From Microbacterium sp. JZ31 (GTDB taxonomy: Bacteria; Actinomycetota; Actinomycetes; Actinomycetales; Microbacteriaceae), in contig NZ_CP017661.1 in NCBI RefSeq assembly GCF_016805985.1, positions 186,001 to 250,000 on the forward strand: a DNA stretch of 64,000 nucleotides. Direction: 5' to 3'. A program made the translations under genes and the position numbers. Positions 18,843 through 25,380 of the stretch are shown here, piece by piece (the first letter of the stretch is position 1; every line of letters begins with the position of its first letter). A model generated the notes under the pieces. It was not told the origin of the DNA and did no database searches. It saw only the letters and a program-made list of their open reading frames with translations.

Positions 18843-19717
18843 CGCCGTGGGGATGATGTTGCCGAATGAGCTTGTCTGGGTGATGGAGAAGCTGGGTTTC
18901 GAGTGGCCGGATATCGATGAGGACGAGGTGCGTAAGGGTGCGGTTCTGCTGCGCGCTTATGGGTCGGATCTGGAGGCGGCGATTCAGGCGGTGGATCGGA
19001 AGGTCAATGGGGATCTGGCGTCGGCGTTGGTGGGGCAGACGGGTCCGGCGTATGTGAGTGCGTGGAATGCGAATCGGTCGCAGAATCTGCAGAAGCTGGT
19101 GGATCTGATGCCGCCGGCGGCGACGGCGATGGATGTCGGGGCGGATGCGATCTTCGCGTTGAAGATCAAGGTGATCGCGGATGTGACGACGACGATGATC
19201 GCGTTGGTGGCGATGCTGACCAATCCGCTGACGGCGGTGGGTGCGGGGGCGATGTTGATCGTCAAGAAGAAGATGCTCAATGCGGCGGTGGATGTGGCGG
19301 TGGAGCAGTTGTTGAATCAGCTGCTGCCGATGGCGGTGGAGCCGTTGGGGAGCAGTTGCCTGCGGTGGTGGATGCGGTGCTGGATGCGCCGTTGGTGGAG
19401 GCGTCGGCGGGGGATTCGGATCAGTTCCAGGCGGATCTGGCGGCGTTGGAGCAGGGGCAGGCGGACATGCGGATGCATGGGGAGGACATTCAGACGGTGA
19501 CGTCGCGGTTCTTCAGTGAGTTCTCGGCGTTGAACTTCGGGGGGGATTGATCGTGGGGAAGTTCAAGCCGATCTTCGACAGCTTGTCCGAGGCGGCGTTG
19601 CGGGGGGCGCGGCATGCGGATGCGAAGCTGCCGCAGCTGGCGCGCAATCATGGTGATCAGCTGGATGACTGGGTCCGGCGGGTCCGGGGCGAGGACCGCT
19701 TCGACGACAAACCCGAC
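18843..19717 (+). repeat. 875-bp direct repeat, copy A
   Basis: This stretch matches 22931-23805 base for base as far as I can read, apart from two one-base length differences in G runs (four against five G at 19347; seven against six G at 19539). It spans a whole helical secreted-protein gene and the first 55 codons of the following toxin gene. Codons such as GAT, GGT, GTT and TTG are frequent here, unlike the flanking genes, which suggests a foreign origin. Confidence 0.95.
18847..19550 (+). pseudogene. Type VII-linked helical protein, copy A, frameshifted
   Basis: The intact sister genes encode about 235 residues beginning G-M-M-L-P-(N/D)-E-L, with the block EWPDIDEDEVR, a W-N-x-N-R-S-Q-N motif near residue 75, ALKIKVIADVT and a C-terminal acidic helix ending in G-D. 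They look like helical export partners of type VII toxins, similar in size and context to LXG or PPE-like targeting domains, though I do not recognise the family. In this copy one G is missing at 19347-19350, so the frame leaves the conserved sequence at about residue 168 and stops at 19500. Adding one G restores it to the stop at 19548-19550. GTG start, AGGGAGG ribosome site. Confidence 0.8.
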
Positions 19718-20170
19718 ACCCCCACCAAGCCCGACACGGTGGAGCCCCAGGAGAGTCAGGCTCGTCCGGGCTTCAACGCCGACGGAACGGTGAATCCCGA
19801 GGACTTCCGCACCCGGCGCGACGGAGCGTTCTACTGGTCCGGCATGTGGCCTCGCGACGGGCAGGCGATCGCCGGGCGGATCGCGGCGGACAATCACGGC
19901 ACGACGCTCGAGATGCTCATCGAATCGCGCAGGATCGAGATGCCCGAGTGGAACGCGGACGACCCGGCGGTCGTCGAGACCTGGACACGGGTTTCGGAGG
20001 CGTACGCGAACGGCGCGTCCGGCGTCGTGCGCGCCGTGCTCGGCGACGGCATCCGACCGAATGCGGTGTGGTGGGCGGAGCTGGAGCGGCTGAAGGCGAA
20101 TCCCGACGTGACGCAGGTGATCCGGATCCATCCGGATACTCTCGAGGAGACGGTGGTCTGGCCGACATGA
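19553..20170 (+). CDS. Putative secreted NADase toxin, CD38/ADP-ribosyl-cyclase-like C-terminus
   Basis: 205 residues from the GTG at 19553 (a TTG at 19547 is the alternative). Residues 1-55 are identical to the start of the nuclease toxin at 23641, after which the two diverge completely: the mark of a polymorphic toxin. The C-terminal 120 residues match the human CD38 catalytic layout residue for residue: Trp95 in FYWSG (CD38 Trp125), Glu120 in TTLE (Glu146), Trp144 in ETWTRVSEAYANGA (Trp189, in a block like FWKTVSRRFAEAA) and Glu176 in WWAEL (the catalytic Glu226). CD38-type enzymes hydrolyse or cyclise NAD. The alignment is from memory of the CD38 sequence. The next gene overlaps the stop and is the likely immunity gene. 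Confidence 0.75.
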   Translation: MGKFKPIFDSLSEAALRGARHADAKLPQLARNHGDQLDDWVRRVRGEDRFDDKPDTPTKPDTVEPQESQARPGFNADGTVNPEDFRTRRDGAFYWSGMWPRDGQAIAGRIAADNHGTTLEMLIESRRIEMPEWNADDPAVVETWTRVSEAYANGASGVVRAVLGDGIRPNAVWWAELERLKANPDVTQVIRIHPDTLEETVVWPT

Positions 20171-20487
20171 ACGCGATGGGAAATGCCGTGGAGGATCGAG
20201 AGCTCAGTCAGGCGGTCATCGCCTATCTGGCGAAGGGCCGGTCGCCCTTCCCGAAGAGCGACGCCGAGGCTGCGAAGGGGGCGGCGACCGAGAGCGATCC
20301 CGACGACCTGCTGACGCGCGTGACCGACATCGTGGCCGAGTGCATGTCGGTCGAGATCGACTGGTCGTCGAGCACGCTCGTGGAGGCGGGGCGTCACGCG
20401 CAGCGCGAGATGGCCGCACGGCACCCCGAGCTGGGAGCGGACGCGCTCGAGGCGCTCTACTGGGCCTTCACGTACAACTGGCGCTGA
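20167..20487 (+). CDS. Putative immunity protein for the NADase-like toxin
   Basis: 106 residues, starting at an ATG that overlaps the toxin stop (ATGA). It is acidic and has no signal peptide or membrane segment, as expected for a cytosolic antidote. I do not recognise a family; the C-terminal part (LVEAGRHAQREMAARHPELGADALEALYWAFTYNWR) is probably two helices. An in-frame ATG three codons in is an equally possible start. The assignment rests on position, size and overlap. Confidence 0.6.
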   Translation: MNAMGNAVEDRELSQAVIAYLAKGRSPFPKSDAEAAKGAATESDPDDLLTRVTDIVAECMSVEIDWSSSTLVEAGRHAQREMAARHPELGADALEALYWAFTYNWR

Positions 20488-20597
20488 TGGCACACGAGGA
20501 ACTGGCCGCGGCGCTCGAAGCCGTCGACCGGTACGCGCGCCTGCGACTCGGATCGGACTACCTCGAGGCGCACGCCGCCGCCTACGGTTCGCGCTGA
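20487..20597 (+). CDS. Very small reading frame (36 residues) after the immunity gene
   Basis: TGATG overlap with the immunity gene; encodes MAHEELAAALEAVDRYARLRLGS and a short tail. It reads like the first helix of a longer acidic protein, so it may be a remnant or a genuine small coupled gene. No ribosome site is visible apart from coupling. Confidence 0.35.
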   Translation: MAHEELAAALEAVDRYARLRLGSDYLEAHAAAYGSR

Positions 20598-20639
20598 GCA
20601 CCGTTCGACGGTGGTCGTCAGCGCGGGGGATGAACGACG

Positions 20640-20893
20640 ATGGACATCGAGGAGCTCACGCGGGTCGTCGACGAAGAGAGCTCGACCCGCCGGTGATCTA
20701 CGGCGCCGGCCGTCTCCACGATGACGCGGTCGTGCTGGATCGCGACGGCGATCAGTGGGCGGTGTACCTCGTCAATGAGCGCGCGAGCATGATCGAGTCG
20801 ACGCTGCGGAGGTTCGACGGCGAATCGGACGCGCTCGAGCACGTCCTGAAGAAGCTGCGCCAGGTGGCCAGGGCCCGCCGTTCACTCGGGTGA
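20640..20893 (+). pseudogene. Small immunity-like gene, probably frameshifted
   Basis: From the ATG at 20640 (GGGGGA upstream) the frame reads MDIEELTRVVDEESSTRR and stops at 20696. A well-formed continuation in another frame runs from about 20690 to 20893: PPVIYGAGRLHDDAVVLDRD, then DQWAVYLVNERASMIESTLR and an Ala/Arg-rich end. Adding one C in the run ACCCGCCGG would join them into about 84 residues. An uninterrupted alternative from the ATG at 20630 has an Arg-rich, unnatural start. The type of small protein and its place between toxin units suggest an orphan immunity gene; family not recognised. Confidence 0.5.
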
Positions 20894-20964
20894 CCCGTGC
20901 CCGCGCCGCGTGCTGAGCGGCTCTTCCGACCGTGCGCATGGGCAGTCGGCCCCGGGGGCGGCCT

Positions 20965-20998
20965 CCCCATTGGAGCCGTGCCGGCGGGTGCGTAGCGT
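20965..20998 (+). promoter_or_regulatory. Island promoter C: CCCCAT element and -10 box
   Basis: CCCCAT (20965-20970) lies 22 bases before TAGCGT (20993-20998), with GGGG (20955-20958) as the inverted partner. GGGAGG (21005-21010) follows as the ribosome site. Confidence 0.4.
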
Positions 20999-21018
20999 CC
21001 GGGTGGGAGGTGGTCGGC

Positions 21019-21726
21019 GTGGGGATGATGCTGCCGGACGAGCTGATCTGGATCATGGACAAGATGGGCCTCGAGTGGCCCGACATCGACGAGGACGAGG
21101 TCCGGCGGGCCGCCGACCTCGTGCGCGCCTACCGCGACGACATGGAGGCGCTCGTCCAGACCGCCGATCGCCGCATCAACGGCGAGTTCGCGGCCGTCAT
21201 GCGCGGCACAGCGGGGGGCGCGCACATCAACGGATGGAACCTGAACCGCTCGCAGAACGTCCAGCAGCTCCTCGACGTGCTGAGCCCGGCGGCGATCGGC
21301 ATCGACATCGCCGCCGACATCGTGCTGGCCCTGAAGATCAAGGTCATCGCGGACGTCACGATCACGCTCGCCCAGCTCGTGCCGCTGCTCGCCGCGGGGC
21401 CGTTCGGCGCGGGCGGTGCCGCGGTGCTGATCCTCGCGCGCAAGAAGCTGTTCGACATGGCGATGGAGGCGACGCTCGAGAAGGTCATCGACCAGGTCCT
21501 GCCGCTCGCCGTCGAGCCGCTCGCCGAGCGGGTGCCCGGCATGGTCGTGGCCCTGCTGGACGCGCCGGTCGTCGAGGCGACGTTCGGCGACGTCGACGAG
21601 CTGTACGCCGATCTCGACGCGCTCGACCAGATCGCGGCCGACATGGATGCGCACGCCGCGGACGTCGAGGAGCTGACAGACCGGCTGCTCGCCGACCTCG
21701 CGAACCTGCAGATCTCGGGGGACTGA
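21019..21726 (+). CDS. Type VII-linked helical protein, intact divergent paralogue
   Basis: 235 residues from a GTG eight bases after GGGAGG. It shares the plan of the two repeat copies: GMMLPDELIWIMDKMGLEWP, DIDEDEVRRA, then NGWNLNRSQNVQQLL, ALKIKVIADVTIT, AVEPLAERVPG, LLDAPVVEA, ending in S-G-D. Mostly helical with two hydrophobic stretches (VPLLAAGPFGAGGAAVLIL). Unlike the repeats it uses the GC-rich codons of the surrounding genome, so it is the resident version. It gives the reference for where the reading frame should end and shows that both repeat copies are damaged. The toxin-like gene starts three bases downstream. Confidence 0.8.
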   Translation: MGMMLPDELIWIMDKMGLEWPDIDEDEVRRAADLVRAYRDDMEALVQTADRRINGEFAAVMRGTAGGAHINGWNLNRSQNVQQLLDVLSPAAIGIDIAADIVLALKIKVIADVTITLAQLVPLLAAGPFGAGGAAVLILARKKLFDMAMEATLEKVIDQVLPLAVEPLAERVPGMVVALLDAPVVEATFGDVDELYADLDALDQIAADMDAHAADVEELTDRLLADLANLQISGD

Positions 21727-21729
21727 ACG

Positions 21730-22362
21730 GTGATGTTGAAGAGCGTGATGCGCGAGATCATCGACGCCGTCGACGGCGCGGGGCGGGAGTTCAAGCGCGG
21801 TTTCGCGGGGACGTTCCGCGCGCGCGGAGGCAAGCACCGCGCGGACGCCGACGCCATCCGGGGCTGGGATCGCCGGAACGCGGATCACGATCCGAGGCAC
21901 CGGGCAGACGCGCCCGCGTCGCACAGGAAGGACTACGACATCCGTGAGGACGCCGCGCGCGGCTGGGAGACGCGTGGTCACGTCCCGAAGCACCGCGACC
22001 CCGACTACGACCTCGCTCGAGACCTGGGGCGCTCCGTCGGCAAGGAGATCCACGCGGTGCCCGGCGATGTCCTCGACGAGGTGAAGGGCGTGCCGAAGAA
22101 GGTGCCGAGCCAGGTCATGGAGGAGCTCTACGAGGACGCGATCGGTCAGAGCAGCCCCGACGAGTACGGCGAGACGGCCGCGGGCGACATGAGGTTCCTC
22201 GCTCCCGCCGGCGAGGCGGGGGACCTGCGCGCGCTCAGCACCATCCAGCTCGAGGCCCGGCTCGGGCTTGCGCCGGGCTCCCTCACCGGCGCGGAGATCA
22301 CGGTGAAGTCGCTTCCCGGCTCTCGCTTCGCGAGCATCGAGATCGACCGCCCCCGCGACTGA
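21730..22362 (+). CDS. Putative polymorphic toxin, unknown activity
   Basis: 210 residues (GTG 21730, or ATG 21733) placed exactly where the NADase-like and nuclease toxins sit in the sister units. The N-terminus (MMLKSVMREIIDAVDGAGREF) is helical but not the same as in the repeat units. Residues 35-85 hold a repeated motif of the form R-G-W-(D/E)-x-R-x-x-x-x-x-P-(R/K)-H-R, rich in Asp, His and Arg. The last 65 residues (from YGETAAGDMRFLAP) form a compact domain I do not recognise. Ends in a hairpin (22383-22403). The toxin role is inferred from position only. Confidence 0.55.
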   Translation: MMLKSVMREIIDAVDGAGREFKRGFAGTFRARGGKHRADADAIRGWDRRNADHDPRHRADAPASHRKDYDIREDAARGWETRGHVPKHRDPDYDLARDLGRSVGKEIHAVPGDVLDEVKGVPKKVPSQVMEELYEDAIGQSSPDEYGETAAGDMRFLAPAGEAGDLRALSTIQLEARLGLAPGSLTGAEITVKSLPGSRFASIEIDRPRD

Positions 22363-22382
22363 TCACGTGAGGATGGAAGCCG

Positions 22383-22403
22383 GGCTCCTTCTCGGAAGGA
22401 GCC
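22383..22403 (+). terminator. Hairpin between the putative toxin and its partner
   Basis: Perfect 8-bp stem GGCTCCTT / AAGGAGCC with loop CTCGG. The right arm contains the only ribosome site for a possible GTG start at 22408, so that start would be occluded in the folded RNA. Confidence 0.5.
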
Positions 22404-22440
22404 AGCTGTGGCACGCTCGGCAGGCGGGAGGACAGAGCGA

Positions 22441-22818
22441 ATGGTCGAGCAGGTTTCCGTCTTCCAGGCCGGCGCGATCCCGCTGGCCGCCGGCGAGCGG
22501 CCGCTGCTGAACGAGGCGCGGCTCTCCGAGGAGGAGAGAGTCCTGGTCGGCGCCTACCTGGAGGCCGGCGCCGTGGTGATGCACACCACCGCGCGCGGCA
22601 TCGACATCCTGCGTGGCGATGAGCGGGTCGTCCCGCTGACCATCAGGACGGACGGCGAGTACGTGTGGGCGGGCCCCGTGACCTACTACGTGCAGACGTA
22701 CGGCGTCGCCCCCGACGCCGACTTCCTGGAGCACGTGCGTGCGCGCGGCTACGAGATCCGCGTGCCGGATGCCGCCGAGATTCAGGCCGCCGGCGAGGTC
22801 TTCGCGCCCCGCGGCTGA
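22441..22818 (+). CDS. Putative immunity protein of the second unit
   Basis: 125 residues from ATG 22441 with GGGAGGA at 22426-22432; an in-frame GTG at 22408 would add 11 residues but its ribosome site is inside a hairpin. The sequence alternates strand and helix (VVMHTTARGIDILR, YVWAGPVTYYVQTYG, FLEHVRARGYEIRVPDAAEI) and has no export signal. I do not recognise a family. Its position, between the unknown toxin and the next island promoter, suggests an antidote. Confidence 0.55.
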   Translation: MVEQVSVFQAGAIPLAAGERPLLNEARLSEEERVLVGAYLEAGAVVMHTTARGIDILRGDERVVPLTIRTDGEYVWAGPVTYYVQTYGVAPDADFLEHVRARGYEIRVPDAAEIQAAGEVFAPRG

Positions 22819-22882
22819 ACCCGCCTGCCGCGCTCCGCCCGAGAGCGCGGCCCGATGGGCAGCCCTGCCCCGCGGCGGGGTG

Positions 22883-22915
22883 CCCATGGTCCCCGCCGCG
22901 GCCCGACCGTACAGT
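22883..22915 (+). promoter_or_regulatory. Island promoter B: CCCAT element and -10 box
   Basis: CCCAT (22883-22887) lies 22 bases before TACAGT (22910-22915); GGGG (22877-22880) precedes it. GGAGG (22923-22927) is the ribosome site. Confidence 0.4.
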
Positions 22916-22930
22916 CGGGCGTGGAGGTGG

Positions 22931-23805
22931 CGCCGTGGGGATGATGTTGCCGAATGAGCTTGTCTGGGTGATGGAGAAGCTGGGTTTCGAGTGGCCGGAT
23001 ATCGATGAGGACGAGGTGCGTAAGGGTGCGGTTCTGCTGCGCGCTTATGGGTCGGATCTGGAGGCGGCGATTCAGGCGGTGGATCGGAAGGTCAATGGGG
23101 ATCTGGCGTCGGCGTTGGTGGGGCAGACGGGTCCGGCGTATGTGAGTGCGTGGAATGCGAATCGGTCGCAGAATCTGCAGAAGCTGGTGGATCTGATGCC
23201 GCCGGCGGCGACGGCGATGGATGTCGGGGCGGATGCGATCTTCGCGTTGAAGATCAAGGTGATCGCGGATGTGACGACGACGATGATCGCGTTGGTGGCG
23301 ATGCTGACCAATCCGCTGACGGCGGTGGGTGCGGGGGCGATGTTGATCGTCAAGAAGAAGATGCTCAATGCGGCGGTGGATGTGGCGGTGGAGCAGTTGT
23401 TGAATCAGCTGCTGCCGATGGCGGTGGAGCCGTTGGGGGAGCAGTTGCCTGCGGTGGTGGATGCGGTGCTGGATGCGCCGTTGGTGGAGGCGTCGGCGGG
23501 GGATTCGGATCAGTTCCAGGCGGATCTGGCGGCGTTGGAGCAGGGGCAGGCGGACATGCGGATGCATGGGGAGGACATTCAGACGGTGACGTCGCGGTTC
23601 TTCAGTGAGTTCTCGGCGTTGAACTTCGGGGGGATTGATCGTGGGGAAGTTCAAGCCGATCTTCGACAGCTTGTCCGAGGCGGCGTTGCGGGGGGCGCGG
23701 CATGCGGATGCGAAGCTGCCGCAGCTGGCGCGCAATCATGGTGATCAGCTGGATGACTGGGTCCGGCGGGTCCGGGGCGAGGACCGCTTCGACGACAAAC
23801 CCGAC
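22931..23805 (+). repeat. 875-bp direct repeat, copy B
   Basis: Second copy of the sequence at 18843-19717, 4088 bases downstream. Net length is equal because each copy has one G more and one G less at different runs. The repeat ends seven codons after the conserved WVRRVRGEDRF block, exactly where the toxin domains begin to differ. Confidence 0.95.
22935..23744 (+). CDS. Type VII-linked helical protein, copy B, with frameshifted end
   Basis: GTG start with GGAGG upstream. The first 233 or so residues are intact and identical to the repaired copy A, including the stretch around residue 168 that copy A loses. At the end a G run has six instead of seven G (23628-23633), so the expected N-F-G-G-D-stop is missed and the frame runs 36 codons into the toxin gene, finishing at 23744. 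With seven G the stop would fall near 23638. The mostly complete product may still work. Probable role: helical export partner of the nuclease toxin encoded next. Confidence 0.75.
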   Translation: MGMMLPNELVWVMEKLGFEWPDIDEDEVRKGAVLLRAYGSDLEAAIQAVDRKVNGDLASALVGQTGPAYVSAWNANRSQNLQKLVDLMPPAATAMDVGADAIFALKIKVIADVTTTMIALVAMLTNPLTAVGAGAMLIVKKKMLNAAVDVAVEQLLNQLLPMAVEPLGEQLPAVVDAVLDAPLVEASAGDSDQFQADLAALEQGQADMRMHGEDIQTVTSRFFSEFSALNFGGIDRGEVQADLRQLVRGGVAGGAACGCEAAAAGAQSW

Positions 23806-24276
23806 GACGCGTCGCGCACCGACGCGGTGACGACCACGCGCGGCCGCAATGCGAAGACGACGGTCTACGACACCGACAGTGGCCGCCCGGTGTATGAGGA
23901 CGGCAAGATCCTCGAGGACTTCGGGGGTGGCAAGCGCGGCGACAACGCCACGGCGATCGGGCGCCTCGGCAACAAGGGCGACGATGGCGGCCATCTCGGC
24001 GCGCACCGGTTCTTCGGTGACACGCCCGACCAGGGGATCGTCCCGCAGATCGCCAACCTCAACCGAGGCGCATGGAAGCGGATGGAGAACCACTGGGCCC
24101 AGCTCGTGCAGGGCGGTGCCCAGGTCGATTACAGCATCGACGTCTTCCCGCCCGGGTCGATCCGGCCCGAGCGCTTCGACGTGCATTACATCGTGAGCGA
24201 CCCGGAGACCGGGGATATCATCAGCGAGCACACGCCGTCGTTCCCGAACGAGCATGGCGCCACGTTCACACCCTGA
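23641..24276 (+). CDS. Secreted DNA/RNA non-specific endonuclease toxin
   Basis: 211 residues from GTG 23641 (TTG 23635 possible). Residues 1-55 are the shared N-terminal block (KFKPIFDSLSEAALRG, LPQLARNHGDQLDDWVRRV). The C-terminal part is a His-Met finger nuclease of the Endonuclease_NS_2 type: GNKGDDGGHLGAHRFFG with the catalytic His118, then IVPQIANLNRGAWKRMENHW with the metal-binding Asn, then a strand-rich end (FDVHYIVSDPETGDI). It degrades nucleic acid in target cells. It must be kept inactive in the producer, and two antidote-like genes follow. Confidence 0.88.
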   Translation: MGKFKPIFDSLSEAALRGARHADAKLPQLARNHGDQLDDWVRRVRGEDRFDDKPDDASRTDAVTTTRGRNAKTTVYDTDSGRPVYEDGKILEDFGGGKRGDNATAIGRLGNKGDDGGHLGAHRFFGDTPDQGIVPQIANLNRGAWKRMENHWAQLVQGGAQVDYSIDVFPPGSIRPERFDVHYIVSDPETGDIISEHTPSFPNEHGATFTP

Positions 24277-24299
24277 TCAGAACCCGAATGAGGAGCCCC

Positions 24300-24686
24300 A
24301 TGTCCGAAGACGCCTCCGTCGCTCTCGTCCGCGCGCTCATCGAGAACCTGCAGGGGTCGCAGTTGCGGGACGATTGGTCGTCGTTTGCGCTCGTGCTGGC
24401 CTTCGAGGATGGCGACCTGGCTGACACCTACGGATATGCGTACTCGCCGGGCGGCGAGGTCTCCGCCGCGTCCGTGCGGTCGTCGTGGGTTCGGGAGGCG
24501 GTGTTCGACTACCTGAGGGGTTACTTCGGGCCCGAGGACGACCTGCCTAAGAAGACCCTCGTGCAGTTCGACCGCACGTCGGGCCGCTACGGTGTGACGT
24601 TCGAAGACGAGGATGCGAGTCGCTGGGACGTGACGCCGGCGAACTACAAGGACGTGCGCGAGCAGCTTCGACCGTCGTTCGACTGA
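24300..24686 (+). CDS. Immunity protein, YezG/DUF600-like
   Basis: 128 residues from ATG 24300, preceded by AGGAG. The C-terminal run SGRYGVTFEDEDASRWDVTP, together with an upstream V-F-D-Y-L-R-G-Y-F strand-helix, is the usual pattern of YezG-type antitoxins that guard against nuclease toxins in Gram-positive bacteria. It is acidic and cytosolic. It lies 23 bases after the nuclease gene, so it is the first candidate antidote. Confidence 0.75.
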   Translation: MSEDASVALVRALIENLQGSQLRDDWSSFALVLAFEDGDLADTYGYAYSPGGEVSAASVRSSWVREAVFDYLRGYFGPEDDLPKKTLVQFDRTSGRYGVTFEDEDASRWDVTPANYKDVREQLRPSFD

Positions 24687-24703
24687 TCGACGGGCAGTCG
24701 CGC

Positions 24704-25264
24704 ATGGTGGACATCGCAGACTTCGTGCCGCACAGCTCGGTCCCGCCGGAGACGACCGCTGAGTACCGGGGCCGCGTTCCGGACGAGCTCGTGGAGATCT
24801 GGGAGCAGTACGGATACGGGACCTTCGCGGAAGGCTTCCTACGTGTCGTCGATCCGAAGCAGTTCGAGGCGGAGCTCGCCGACTGCATCGGCAAGACGCA
24901 GGGCGACGGCATCGCGATCCCGATCATGGTGACCGGCCTCGGCGACCTGATCACGTGGGAGCCCGGCCTCGGGCTGGTCGCGATCCTCTACCGCGCGGGC
25001 CGCGTCGCCGGGCTGGGAACCAAGCTGAAGACGTTTCTCACCCTGGTCAAGGCCGGCGGAGCGGCGCATCTGTCGCGCACGCTCGAGTGGGACGTCTTCC
25101 CGCAGGCCGTCGCGGTGCAGGGCGAGCCCGCATACGAGGAGTCCTTCATCTTCGTGCCGCTGCTGTCGCTGGGTGGCCAGGTGCGAGCGGAGAATCTCCA
25201 CCGGCGCGAGACGATCCCCGCGATCCGCATGATGGTGGAGACGCAGGGAGTGATCGGGCACTGA
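24704..25264 (+). CDS. GAD-like / DUF1851 immunity protein (Tdi1-like)
   Basis: 186 residues. The N-terminal part (VPDELVEIWEQYGYGTFAEGFLRVVDP) is the GAD-like module and the C-terminal part (FIFVPLLSLGG, RAENLHRRETIPAIRMMV) is DUF1851. This pair is known in antidotes of interbacterial toxins. It follows the YezG-like gene by 17 bases. The usual toxin partner of this family is not a nuclease, so it may be an orphan antidote against toxins of competitors. No strong ribosome site; probably coupled expression. Confidence 0.78.
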   Translation: MVDIADFVPHSSVPPETTAEYRGRVPDELVEIWEQYGYGTFAEGFLRVVDPKQFEAELADCIGKTQGDGIAIPIMVTGLGDLITWEPGLGLVAILYRAGRVAGLGTKLKTFLTLVKAGGAAHLSRTLEWDVFPQAVAVQGEPAYEESFIFVPLLSLGGQVRAENLHRRETIPAIRMMVETQGVIGH

Positions 25265-25347
25265 GGGCCGGAGGCCCTCCCCCGGGCAACGGTGTCACGC
25301 TGCCACAAGCTCGACCCGCACGTCTGCCGGGCGTCGACACGCGCGGC

Positions 25348-25362
25348 GTGACAATATGTCAC
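25348..25362 (+). promoter_or_regulatory. Palindromic operator before the FHA protein gene
   Basis: GTGACA-ATA-TGTCAC is a perfect 6+3+6 inverted repeat, unusual here for its AT-rich centre. It ends two bases before the ribosome site GGAGGGGG (25365-25372) of the next gene, so a bound protein would cover the promoter or initiation region. Confidence 0.6.
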
Positions 25363-25380
25363 GTGGAGGGGGTCGATCTT

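Noticed and set aside
20630..20893. Uninterrupted 87-codon frame from ATG 20630
   Set aside because: Its first 20 residues are Arg/Gly/His-rich and unlike a protein start; the ATG at 20640 in another frame has the better ribosome-site spacing and a natural sequence.
22408..22440. Upstream GTG start for the second-unit antidote
   Set aside because: Its ribosome site is inside a perfect hairpin and the added residues look unstructured; kept only as an alternative.
18843..23805. Insertion sequence or integrase behind the repeated segment
   Set aside because: The repeats contain only the helical-protein and toxin starts; no transposase, terminal inverted repeats or integrase is visible.
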